A stretch of 64,000 bases of DNA from Haloarcula sp. H-GB4. Lineage in GTDB: Archaea; Halobacteriota; Halobacteria; Halobacteriales; Haloarculaceae. The position numbers and the translations under genes were made by a program. The stretch is from the NCBI RefSeq assembly GCF_030848575.1, contig NZ_JAVDDX010000004.1, positions 186,001-250,000 of the forward strand, given 5' to 3'. This document shows, one piece after another, positions 26,476 to 34,882 of this stretch (its first letter is position 1; each line of letters opens with the position of its first letter). The notes under the pieces are model-generated. The model had not been told where the DNA came from and did no database searches. It saw only the letters and a program-made list of their open reading frames with translations.

Positions 26476-28047
26476 ATGTCGACGCAGACAGTAGCGAGTA
26501 TGCCATTGGAACAGAAGGTCGGCCAGTTGTTCATGGCTGGCTTCGATGGCTCCGAACCGACTGATGGAATACGGGAACTGATTCGTGAGTACAACCTCGG
26601 AAACATCATTTACTTCACCAGAAATATCGCATCTCCATCGCAGGTGACAGCGCTTTCAGCGGAGTTGCAGTCAGAAGCCACAGCGGTCGGCGCTGGCCAC
26701 CCACTGTTCGTCGCTACCGATCAGGAGGGGGGTGTCGTCTCACGCCTCAACTGGGGCACGCAACTGCCGAGTCAGATGCTCATCGGGGCCTGTGATGACG
26801 ACGCGATGGCCCGGAAAGCAGGTGCAACCGTCGGACGGGAGCTACGGAGTCTCGGGATCAATCTGAATCTCGCGCCGGTCCTCGACGTCAACAACAACCC
26901 AGAGAACCCCGTAATCGGTGTCAGGTCCTTCGGGGAAGATCCCGAGCGTGTGGGCGCACTGGGCGCAGCCATGGCTCAGGGACTCCAGTCCGTGGATGTC
27001 GCTGCCTGCGGGAAACATTTCCCCGGTCATGGCGACACGGCAGTCGACTCTCATCTCGATCTGCCGGTGGTTGCCCACGAGCGGCCCCGACTGGAGCGCG
27101 TTGAGTTCCCCCCATTCGAAGCTGCGATACAGGGCGGCATCGACGCGATTATGACCACGCACGTCGCCTTTCCGGCGATAACAGGGGACGAGGAACTGCC
27201 GGCGACGATATCTTCAGCAGTCCAGACAGCACTGCTTCGGGAGCAATTCGGGTTTGATGGGTTACTCGTCACGGACTGTCTCGAGATGGATGCGATTGCT
27301 GAAGGCGTCGGCAGCGCCGAAGGGGCTGTCCGTGCAATAGAGGCCGGGTGTGATATCGTCACTGTTTCGCACACGCTTGAGCAACAGCGCGCAGCGATTG
27401 AGGCCGTTCTTACTGCCGTCCGGACGGGACGGCTTACCGAGGAGCGAATCGACCGGTCGCTGCATCGCATCCAGCATTATAAAGAGCAACGGCTGGGTGA
27501 ATCTGAGACTGCCGAAGCGCCGGAGTGGGATGGCTGTGCGGCTGCGTCGAAACAGCTTGCAACTGAAATCGCAAACTGTGGGATAACACTCGTCAGGGAC
27601 GACAACGAGACACTGCCGTTCGATACGTCACGTCATCTGCACGTGGTTAGCTTTACTGGGACGCGGGGGTCGCCCGCCGAGGACGACCGATACGACCCAG
27701 AGGTGGTCGCTGCTGCGCTCAGAGAGGTCGGGTTTGAAATTACGACGCATACCATGGCTGGCGGTGAGACCGTCGATATAACGCCAGCAAACGAGCAGAT
27801 TGTGGCCGTCAGTTACGATGCCCTGTCGAGCGAGGCACAGGCAGAGACACTCCAGACACTCGTTGCGCACCACGAGCAGGTAGCAGTCCTTGCTGTGCGG
27901 AACCCGTACGACCTCGCTGTCTGTCCAGACGCGGCGACGTTTTTGACGACATACGACTACTCGCCGGGTGTGATTCAGGCAGCGGCGAAAACACTGGCAG
28001 GGGCAGTCAAACCAACAGGGACGCTGCCGGTCACAATTCCCGAGTGA
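26476..28047 (+). CDS. glycoside hydrolase family 3, NagZ-like beta-N-acetylhexosaminidase
   Basis: 523 residues: a GH3 barrel (about 1-335) and a C-terminal alpha/beta domain (about 355-523). The NagZ-type signature KHFPGHGDTAVDSH (180-193) holds the acid/base-type His, and the nucleophile is in GLLVTDCLEMDA (Asp267). No signal peptide is visible, so it works in the cytoplasm on imported oligosaccharides, releasing beta-linked N-acetylglucosamine (or a relative) from the non-reducing end. It sits directly after the ABC transporter genes. Other GH3 activities (beta-glucosidase) are less likely because of the His-containing loop. Confidence 0.88.
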   Translation: MSTQTVASMPLEQKVGQLFMAGFDGSEPTDGIRELIREYNLGNIIYFTRNIASPSQVTALSAELQSEATAVGAGHPLFVATDQEGGVVSRLNWGTQLPSQMLIGACDDDAMARKAGATVGRELRSLGINLNLAPVLDVNNNPENPVIGVRSFGEDPERVGALGAAMAQGLQSVDVAACGKHFPGHGDTAVDSHLDLPVVAHERPRLERVEFPPFEAAIQGGIDAIMTTHVAFPAITGDEELPATISSAVQTALLREQFGFDGLLVTDCLEMDAIAEGVGSAEGAVRAIEAGCDIVTVSHTLEQQRAAIEAVLTAVRTGRLTEERIDRSLHRIQHYKEQRLGESETAEAPEWDGCAAASKQLATEIANCGITLVRDDNETLPFDTSRHLHVVSFTGTRGSPAEDDRYDPEVVAAALREVGFEITTHTMAGGETVDITPANEQIVAVSYDALSSEAQAETLQTLVAHHEQVAVLAVRNPYDLAVCPDAATFLTTYDYSPGVIQAAAKTLAGAVKPTGTLPVTIPE

Positions 28048-28086
28048 GGTATCTTCAAACACGGTGCTTGTCAAGCGCCCACGGCG

Positions 28087-28791
28087 CTATCCGAGGAATT
28101 CCTGTGCAGACTCGTGGAGCGGGACGAACCCCTCCGCACTGCGGGCACCAGCCTGTTTGCCAAACACGAGATTCTCGGCGCGAAGTCCATCAATGAGGTT
28201 ATCGAACTCAGCATCGATACCGCCGTGCTCAACGAGGAACTCCACCTGTGACTCGTGTTTCTCAATTGCTGTGACCTTTTGTTCCAGATACCCATCAATA
28301 TCGATGAACATGGATGGAGTAAACTCCGATGTCGGCTTGCCGAAGTAGTAGATGTTGTCCGGATCGCAGGGTTCGAAATCCGTCTCAACGAGTGGCAGCG
28401 ACGCCATGTAGTACGCGTCCGTAACTAACCGTGAAGTCGCCCGATGATCTGGATGCATATCGTCTTTGTAATGCGTGAGGATGATGTCCGGCTCATACTC
28501 CCGGATTACATCCACTATCTCGACACGGTGCTCTAGGGAGTAAGTGATTCGCCCGTCCTTGAAATCGAGAAAAGCGACTTCTGACGCGCCTAACACGGCT
28601 CCCGAGTCGCGGGCCTCCTGTTCGCGCACTCGCCCGACCGCTTCCTGTGAGTTCGTTTGTAGCCCGCCGTATTCGCCCCGGGTCATATGTACGATACTAA
28701 CCTCATCACCACGTTCAGCGTGCTTTGCTATCGTACCGCCACAGAAGACATCTGCGTCGTCTGGGTGGGCAACTACTACGAGGACATTCAT
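28087..28791 (-). CDS. PIG-L/LmbE-family N-deacetylase
   Basis: 234 residues. Zinc-site motifs are AHPDDADVFCGG (near 8-19) and HPDHRATS (near 117-124). Family members remove the acetyl group from N-acetylglucosamine-linked compounds (GlcNAc-PI, diacetylchitobiose in archaea, bacillithiol and mycothiol precursors). Convergent with the GH3 gene and in line with the ammonia-lyase gene, it is a good candidate to deacetylate the N-acetyl amino sugar released by the hexosaminidase. Confidence 0.88.
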   Translation of the reverse strand: MNVLVVVAHPDDADVFCGGTIAKHAERGDEVSIVHMTRGEYGGLQTNSQEAVGRVREQEARDSGAVLGASEVAFLDFKDGRITYSLEHRVEIVDVIREYEPDIILTHYKDDMHPDHRATSRLVTDAYYMASLPLVETDFEPCDPDNIYYFGKPTSEFTPSMFIDIDGYLEQKVTAIEKHESQVEFLVEHGGIDAEFDNLIDGLRAENLVFGKQAGARSAEGFVPLHESAQEFLG

Positions 28792-28834
28792 GCTGTGCTA
28801 TGATATTGTCAGTTATTATTTATACTTTTCTTTG

Positions 28835-30052
28835 TCACAGATGCGTGAGCAGGCGGTCAACGACGTACGCAGCACCGTCTTCATCAAGACACATTGGGTT
28901 GAGAACAATCTCCCCCTCGTCGATACGATCCTCACCGACATACACGCGGGGGTCCTCCCGCTGAAGCTCTGAGACCAGCGTCGCTGCCGGGGAGGTGGAT
29001 TGGGAGCTGGGAATGTCGACAATGACGTGAGGTGCCACACTCTGCTCACCGCCAGCGACAACTGTGGTCGCCACGCCCGCCGACTCAAGCTGGCCTGCCA
29101 TGCTCTGGGCGAGATTCTCCCACTCGGCAACAAGCGCCTCCTGATCCTCTTCGATGAATAGTTCTAGCGCGCGAATGAGGCCGACAAGTTCCTCTTTCCC
29201 GACCTTGAGCGACCGTCCGATACCCTGTCTGGGGACCCCATCGAATCGTTCCGTATCGATAAGCGAACTGGGTGGGTTCCAGACTCGACGGTCGACGTGC
29301 ATATCTTGATGCTGGGCCGCGATTGAGCGGATATACCGACGTTTGCCGGCGATAAGACCCGTCGTTTGCGGGCCACGGATTCCTTTACCACCACTGAACA
29401 CCACCATGTCTGCTCCCTGTTCGACGAAACGGGAGAGGTTTTCAATGGGCGGAACCTCGGCGGCAGCGTCGACAATCACGGGCACATCGTGTCGATGTGC
29501 AATCTCCGAGACAGTAGAAAGTTCGGGCTGTGTGTACGTTTTCTGGACGTACGCAACCCCAGCAGTGTTCTGGTCAATAGCGCTTTCGATTTCCCAGGGT
29601 TCAACGTTTGTTGCGCCGGTTCCAAGGTGGTAATCGTTTGTCCCGACATCGACGATGTTTGCGCCCGCCGCCCGCAATGCATGGTCATATCCAGTCCGGT
29701 GAGTCCGGGGCATCACGATGTCGTTTGGTGCGTCTGTCGGATGGGGTAACTCCGACATAGTCTTCGGGTCGTCCCCCGCGATCGCGGCAGCTGCGGCCAA
29801 CAACAGACCGGCTTCAGCGCCCGGCGAAACGTATCCGGCTTCCGCCCCAGCGATTTCAGCGATCTGTTCGGACGCCTTTGCTTCTAGATCACTCAACTGA
29901 ACGAATTCGTCGGCAGCAGCGCGCATGGCGTCCGCGGCTTCTTCCCGAATGAGGCTGCCACCGATCCGCGTTTTCGTTCCCGCTGCATTGATGACCGGCG
30001 TGACGCCTAACTGACGATACACTGACTCTGACTCTGTTGTGAATGGAACCAT
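28835..30052 (-). CDS. SelA-like PLP enzyme, D-glucosaminate(-6-phosphate) ammonia-lyase-like (DgaE family)
   Basis: 405 residues from ATG 30052; the open frame extends upstream to 30190 but that part overlaps the divergent gene. It resembles the selenocysteine-synthase-like ammonia-lyases: NAAGTKTRIGGS at the N-terminus, VDAAAEVPP (cofactor Asp) and the Schiff-base lysine in FSGGKGIRGPQTTGL. DgaE-type enzymes convert D-glucosaminate-6-phosphate to KDPG and ammonia. It lies next to the PIG-L deacetylase and near gdh and a sugar-acid dehydratase homologue, which supports a role on 2-amino sugar acids. It is not expected to be true SelA. Confidence 0.8.
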   Translation of the reverse strand: MVPFTTESESVYRQLGVTPVINAAGTKTRIGGSLIREEAADAMRAAADEFVQLSDLEAKASEQIAEIAGAEAGYVSPGAEAGLLLAAAAAIAGDDPKTMSELPHPTDAPNDIVMPRTHRTGYDHALRAAGANIVDVGTNDYHLGTGATNVEPWEIESAIDQNTAGVAYVQKTYTQPELSTVSEIAHRHDVPVIVDAAAEVPPIENLSRFVEQGADMVVFSGGKGIRGPQTTGLIAGKRRYIRSIAAQHQDMHVDRRVWNPPSSLIDTERFDGVPRQGIGRSLKVGKEELVGLIRALELFIEEDQEALVAEWENLAQSMAGQLESAGVATTVVAGGEQSVAPHVIVDIPSSQSTSPAATLVSELQREDPRVYVGEDRIDEGEIVLNPMCLDEDGAAYVVDRLLTHL

Positions 30053-30183
30053 AGTTGTGCTCTTTTCACTACCGCTAATCCTGTATACGAACTCAAACCT
30101 TCTCCAGGTATATGAAAGGTTCCCATCTATAATCGAAGAACACAAACTATTATATATCTCTGTGAAGCAATAACAGATATCGC
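30053..30183. promoter_or_regulatory. divergent promoter between ammonia-lyase and MsmK genes
   Basis: 131 bases. TATATATC at 30151-30158 is about 30 bases before the ATG at 30184 on the plus strand. The half-site TATGAAA (30111-30117) seen in the candidate sugar-locus operator occurs here too. Confidence 0.45.
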
Positions 30184-31314
30184 ATGGCACAGTTAGCGCT
30201 CGATAACCTTGTCAAGACGTTCTCCGACGGGAGCGACGAGGTTGTCGCTGTCGATACGGTGGATATGTCGCTGAACGACGGCGAATTTCTGGTACTGGTC
30301 GGCCCATCCGGCTGTGGAAAATCGACAACCTTGCGGATGGTTGCCGGGCTTGAGACGGTAACTGAGGGCGATATTTTGATCGGAGATGAATCCGTTATCG
30401 GCACCGAGCCCCGTGACCGCGACATCGCGATGGTCTTTCAGAACTACGCGCTCTATCCACACATGACCGCAAAAGAGAATATGTCGTTTGGGTTGAAGAT
30501 GACGACAGATCTGGATACAGAGACGATTGAACAGCGTGTAACCGAGACAGCCGAGATGATGGGCATTGAGGACCTGCTTGATGATCCGCCAAAGGAGCTC
30601 TCTGGCGGCCAGCAACAGCGAGTGGCGCTCGGAAGAGCAATCGTCCGGGACCCGGCAGTGTTCTTGATGGACGAACCGCTGAGCAATCTGGATGCCAAAC
30701 TCCGGACGAAAATGCGGACCGAACTAAAGAGCCTCCAGAACGAACTCGATGTTACGACCATCTATGTCACCCACGATCAGACGGAGGCAATGACGATGGG
30801 CGACCGTATCGCTATTCTGGACGACGGCGTATTACAGCAGGTTGGAACGCCACTGAAGTGTTATCACCGTCCAGCCAATCGGTTTGTCGCCGGATTTATC
30901 GGGTCGCCCTCGATGAATTTCATTCCTGCCGCTGTTGAGGACGGATCACTAGTACATCAGGAGTTTACCTATGCGCTATCTGCCGAAACCGCCGCCCAAC
31001 TTGACGGGCACGATAAAGTCATTCTCGGCGTCCGACCTGAGGATATTCAACTCAGCACCGCGACGGGACCGGAGCAGACAGTCACCGCGACCGTCGACGT
31101 TGTTGAGCCACTTGGGGATCTATTTCACGTGTACGTAACTATTGATGGGCAGCAGTATACGGTCACCGTCGAGGATGGGACAAACCTCGGGAATGGGGTC
31201 AGAGTCGGATTGAAGTTCCCAGAGGATGTCATCCATCTCTTTGATGCGGACTCTGGCACCGCGATCAAAAACAGTGAAACGGAGATCGACGAAGAGAGTC
31301 CGGTTGCCGCCTGA
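30184..31314 (+). CDS. sugar ABC transporter ATP-binding protein (MsmK/UgpC/MalK type)
   Basis: 376 residues. Walker A GPSGCGKST (about 40-48), Q-loop FQNYALYPH, signature LSGGQQQR, Walker B VFLMDEP and H-loop THDQTEAM are intact. The C-terminal TOBE/regulatory domain (about 240-365) contains LGVRPEDIQLS. It powers the CUT1 importer encoded at 23.0-26.4 kb, the only sugar importer in the window, from which it is separated by convergent genes. A possible leaderless start is supported by the TATA box 30 bases upstream. Confidence 0.92.
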   Translation: MAQLALDNLVKTFSDGSDEVVAVDTVDMSLNDGEFLVLVGPSGCGKSTTLRMVAGLETVTEGDILIGDESVIGTEPRDRDIAMVFQNYALYPHMTAKENMSFGLKMTTDLDTETIEQRVTETAEMMGIEDLLDDPPKELSGGQQQRVALGRAIVRDPAVFLMDEPLSNLDAKLRTKMRTELKSLQNELDVTTIYVTHDQTEAMTMGDRIAILDDGVLQQVGTPLKCYHRPANRFVAGFIGSPSMNFIPAAVEDGSLVHQEFTYALSAETAAQLDGHDKVILGVRPEDIQLSTATGPEQTVTATVDVVEPLGDLFHVYVTIDGQQYTVTVEDGTNLGNGVRVGLKFPEDVIHLFDADSGTAIKNSETEIDEESPVAA

Positions 31315-31532
31315 TTTTCTTGTCCGGTAACGCCCGAGAGGACGTGACTTGAGAGAAGAACACCCAGTGGTAGTGACGACCGGGAGAATACCCAGTCGGC
31401 CACCGAAGGAAATAGAGCACTGCCAAGCCCATTTTGCCGGCACACTGAGCGCAGGGCTGGCTGACGATATGATCCGAGAAGTACTTGCTTAGTATTCAAT
31501 ATTCTCTCCCCACAAGCGAGTGTGAGAGTTTG

Positions 31533-31547
31533 TTTCGTAATATGAAA
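31533..31547. promoter_or_regulatory. candidate operator, TTTC-N7-GAAA
   Basis: TTTCGTAATATGAAA is a 15-base near-palindrome related to sites at 19275 and 20420. It lies just beyond the 3' end of the MsmK gene, so what it would control is unclear. A degenerate copy (TTTCGTAATGCGACA) is at 31644-31658. Confidence 0.3.
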
Positions 31548-32345
31548 TTGTTCGGATAGCCACTAGAAGTAGCTAGCAAGGCGGAATCACTCGCTAGATG
31601 AACTGCCATAGTTGCGGAGCGTCAGGATAGTACCACTGCTTTGTTTCGTAATGCGACATCTTTAGAGAGGACAGATAACAGATGTACATACATTATCGGG
31701 TCGGGCTACATCTCTCACCAAACGCTCAAGAGTAACAGAGAGGCAGACACATCCCTGACTGAGATTCAACAGCAGTGAACAGTTCACAGTATATCCTGAT
31801 GGTTGCACTGTGGACCCATAGCTCGCAACCTCTGGAGGGCCGACCACTAAATAACATGTGTACGCCTATTACTAGTATCGGTTCTCGCACTGAGGCTCGC
31901 CAATTTCGGGTTATAGTGGTGGAGTGCAGTAACACCCAGTATCAAACTGCTACGTGAAGGAGTGGCGGTTGTACAGCGAGAGAGCGGAGTACGAACAGGA
32001 CCAGTCGGAGCGGATTGGGATACGGTGGCAAGATTTGTCCCGGTTGCCGCTGATATCTTTCCTAGGGTTTCACTGCATTTCGTATACTGAGATCAGATTC
32101 AATCAGATTGAACGCAATATTGAGCAGTAAGGGTACCAGTGTGCGATATCTACACCAGTCGAACTAGACATCGATATACGATTGCCCGCCTCCGTTTTTC
32201 AGTGGTTACCAAGCATGTGGACCGAAAGAACGGAAATTCAGGGAGTGGAGTGGATCGGCGAGGCGAAGAGACCGTGTCACAGTACAGTCACCGCGACGCC
32301 ACTGAGAATACACCGGGCAGAACAGTCCTTGGACAGAGTTCAATT

Positions 32346-32367
32346 TGGTTGAATAATTTTATAACCA
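32346..32367. promoter_or_regulatory. inverted repeat around the TATA box of the second iclR gene
   Basis: TGGTT-N12-AACCA encloses the TATA-like TTTTATAA, whose centre is about 28 bases before the ATG at 32387. An IclR dimer bound here would block TBP, suggesting autorepression. Confidence 0.4.
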
Positions 32368-32386
32368 CTTAGCTAAATATACGTGT

Positions 32387-33139
32387 ATGACAGGACAAGA
32401 CCCTATAGAGTCCGCCGAAAGAGTGCTCGATATTATTGAAGCACTGAAAACGGAGCAGGCACTCGGCGTCACTGAACTGGCAGAGCGGGTGGGGATGCCC
32501 AAGAGCACGGTCCACGTTCATCTCTCAACTCTCAAGAGTCGAGGCTACGTCGTACAGGACCAGAACAAGGCCTATCGGCTGGGCTTACGATTTCTTGATA
32601 TTGGGATGAAAGTCCGCGAGCGACAGGAAATGTATCAGGAAGTCGCTCCAAAACTGAACGAGATAGCCGACGAAACTGATGAAAAAGCGTGGTGGATCGT
32701 CGAAGAGAACGGCAAGGCAGTCTTCCTGGCGAAATCACTCGGCAGTCGGGCGATTCAGACAAACTCACAAATCGGCCAGTACACCGAACTGTACAGGCTG
32801 GCTGGTGGAATGGCAATTCTCTCAGTATTGCCGAAACACCGACGGCAATCAATCGTTGACGGCTACGACTACCCCCTTCCAGACGGTCGAAATCGGCAGG
32901 AACTCGAAGCGGAACTTGACGAGATTCAGGACCGCGGGGTTGCCTACGGCATTGACCAGTTCCTCGAAGGCGTAGCCGGTGTCGGTGCACCGCTGGTAGA
33001 CAACGCCGGCAACACGTACGGTGCTATCAGTGTCTCGGGGCCGGCGAACAGGCTAGACTCGGAACGCATCGAGAACGAACTGACCGACCTCATCCGTGGA
33101 ATCTCCGGCGAGCTACAGGTAAATCTATCCTATCAATAG
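32387..33139 (+). CDS. IclR-family transcriptional regulator (near Liv operon)
   Basis: 250 residues with an N-terminal winged helix (LGVTELAERVGMPKSTVHVHLSTLKSRGYV, about 26-55) and an effector domain ending in GAPLVDNAGNTYGAISVSGPANRL. It is convergent with the downstream liv operon and close to the acylase and phenylacetate genes, so an aromatic acid could be its ligand. Its promoter is enclosed in an inverted repeat. It resembles the regulator at 43.8 kb more than the sugar-locus one in its C-terminal SVSGPA(N/S)RL motif. Confidence 0.88.
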   Translation: MTGQDPIESAERVLDIIEALKTEQALGVTELAERVGMPKSTVHVHLSTLKSRGYVVQDQNKAYRLGLRFLDIGMKVRERQEMYQEVAPKLNEIADETDEKAWWIVEENGKAVFLAKSLGSRAIQTNSQIGQYTELYRLAGGMAILSVLPKHRRQSIVDGYDYPLPDGRNRQELEAELDEIQDRGVAYGIDQFLEGVAGVGAPLVDNAGNTYGAISVSGPANRLDSERIENELTDLIRGISGELQVNLSYQ

Positions 33140-33398
33140 TTCTACTGACTCGAACACTACTGATTTGGGCTATCTCTCCGTGAGGCCGTTTGTTCCCCGC
33201 CCAGCAAGGCGCTGACACAACAGTCTCCCCCATTCAAGAGAATAGAACGATCCGTGAGATATGTTCACAACTATTTAACCGCTCCCGATCGTGCATGGAA
33301 CTCAAGCGATGGGTGGTCGGACTTGTGTCAAGCAGACCCCTACGCCATGTGAGCTAATGACCAGAGATTGGATCGATGTCTGCTGATTGTCGCCTAGA

Positions 33399-34121
33399 TC
33401 AGTCAGTGACACCGACGCCGAGGTGTCTGTCGAGTACGTCCTTGTCGTCTTGGATCTCCGCCGCAGTTCCCTCGTGGACGATTTTGCCTTTTTCCAGGAT
33501 GTACGTATACTCCGAGACCTCGAGTGCAACCGGGATGTTCTGCTCGACGACCAGCACTGTGATACCTTGCTCGTTCAATTCGAGGATGAGGTCCTCTATC
33601 TGCCGGACGACATAGGGAGCAAGCCCTTCGGTCGGTTCGTCAAGCAACAACAGATCCGGGTCAGCAGTCAGGGCACGACCGACCGCAAGCATCTGCTGTT
33701 CGCCACCCGAAAGGACCGACCCATCTCTGTGTTCTCGCTCTGCGAGGTTCTCGAACATATCCAGTACATCGTCGACTGATGGCCCGTCAGGCGACTCGGC
33801 ACCAATCTCACCCATTCTGATGTTCTCCCGAACGGTGAGTTCGGGGAAGATCCGGCGCTCTTCAGGAACGAACCCGATACCGCGCCGGATCGTCGTCTCG
33901 GAGTTGCGTGTCGTGATATCCTCGCCGTTGAACGTTATTGACCCTCCGTTCGGGGTGATGTTGCCCACAATCGACCGGAGCGTCGTTGTCTTGCCGACCC
34001 CGTTGCGCCCGACCAGCGACACAACGCTTCCGCGTTCGACGTCCATCGAGACGCCCTGCAGTACCTCAGTCATCCCGTACCCGGCCCGGACATCCTCGAG
34101 AGAAAGTAGCGGGTCAGTCAT
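33399..34121 (-). CDS. livF: LivF-type ABC ATPase
   Basis: 240 residues, HAAT-family ATPase. Walker A GRNGVGKTT, Q-loop VPEERRIFPELTVREN, signature LSGGEQQM, Walker B LLLLDEP and the H-loop region VVEQN are all present. Its start overlaps livG by four bases. It is the last gene of a livK-livHM-livG-livF operon. About 260 bases without a gene separate it from the convergent iclR gene. Confidence 0.93.
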   Translation of the reverse strand: MTDPLLSLEDVRAGYGMTEVLQGVSMDVERGSVVSLVGRNGVGKTTTLRSIVGNITPNGGSITFNGEDITTRNSETTIRRGIGFVPEERRIFPELTVRENIRMGEIGAESPDGPSVDDVLDMFENLAEREHRDGSVLSGGEQQMLAVGRALTADPDLLLLDEPTEGLAPYVVRQIEDLILELNEQGITVLVVEQNIPVALEVSEYTYILEKGKIVHEGTAAEIQDDKDVLDRHLGVGVTD

Positions 34122-34882
34122 TCTCGAACACCACCGAGGTACGCATCGCGGACGTCCTCGTTGTTTGCGATCTCTTCAGGAGTCCCGCTTGCGAGTTCTT
34201 CGCCGCGGGTCAGGACAGTAATCCGGTCCGAGACACGCATCACAAGGTCGATATCGTGTTCAATGAGCATCAGCGACCGGTCTGAGAGAACCTCATCGAT
34301 AAGATTCATCGTGGCCTGTGTCTCCTCGCTACTCATTCCGGCGGTTGGTTCGTCGAGCATGACGAGATCGGGGTCTGTCGCCAGTACGAGACCCAGCTCG
34401 AGTCGGCGCTGGTCGCCGTACGCAAGAGCCTCTGCGTGCTCGTCAGCCCGGTCTCGAAGACCGATCTGCTCCAGCACTGTCCCAGTTTGCTCCGTAATTT
34501 CATCGAAGCCGTTCTTGTCACGGAACAGTGCCTCGCCGGGATTGATCTCGTCACTGTGGACGGACTGTGCTGCCAGACGCACGTTTTCTCTGACGGTGAG
34601 GCCGCCGAAAACATTCGTAATCTGGAACGACCGTCCCAGTCCCCGGCCGACCCGTTCGTGTGGTGCGACGTTAGTAATATCCTCACCCTTGAACCGCACA
34701 ACGCCTTCTGACGGCGATAGCGCGCCAGTGATGAGATTAAACGTCGTTGTCTTTCCGGCCCCGTTTGGCCCGATAACGCTCCTGAACTCACCATCCGCAA
34801 CCGACAGTGAAACGTCGTCAACGGCGGTGAGCTTGCCGAACCGCTTCGTCAGTCCGTCCGTTTCGAGTACAGTCTCAGTCAT
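34118..34882 (-). CDS. livG: LivG-type ABC ATPase
   Basis: 254 residues. Walker A GPNGAGKTT, the LivG-type FQITNVFGGLTVREN stretch, ABC signature region EALAYGDQRRLELG, Walker B LVMLDEPTAGM and H-loop IEHDIDLV are present. It overlaps the permease gene by eight bases and livF by four, so the operon is tightly coupled. It pairs with LivF to power the importer. Confidence 0.93.
   Translation of the reverse strand: MTETVLETDGLTKRFGKLTAVDDVSLSVADGEFRSVIGPNGAGKTTTFNLITGALSPSEGVVRFKGEDITNVAPHERVGRGLGRSFQITNVFGGLTVRENVRLAAQSVHSDEINPGEALFRDKNGFDEITEQTGTVLEQIGLRDRADEHAEALAYGDQRRLELGLVLATDPDLVMLDEPTAGMSSEETQATMNLIDEVLSDRSLMLIEHDIDLVMRVSDRITVLTRGEELASGTPEEIANNEDVRDAYLGGVRE

Larger units (their letters stand above)
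31315..32386. other. 1.07-kb intergenic region, possible gene remnants
   Basis: No intact gene is supported. An open frame at 31954-32130 (GTG start, 58 codons, charged residues such as EWRLYSERAEYEQDQ) looks protein-like but lacks recognisable similarity and may be a remnant. Two copies of TTTGTTTCGTAAT-like sequence occur at about 31530-31543 and 31641-31652; the first forms TTTC-GTAATAT-GAAA. The 3' part includes the promoter of the following IclR gene. Confidence 0.4.

Noticed and set aside
28835..30052. Selenocysteine synthase (SelA)
   Set aside because: No selenocysteine genes nearby and the context is sugar catabolism; the DgaE-like ammonia-lyase branch fits better.
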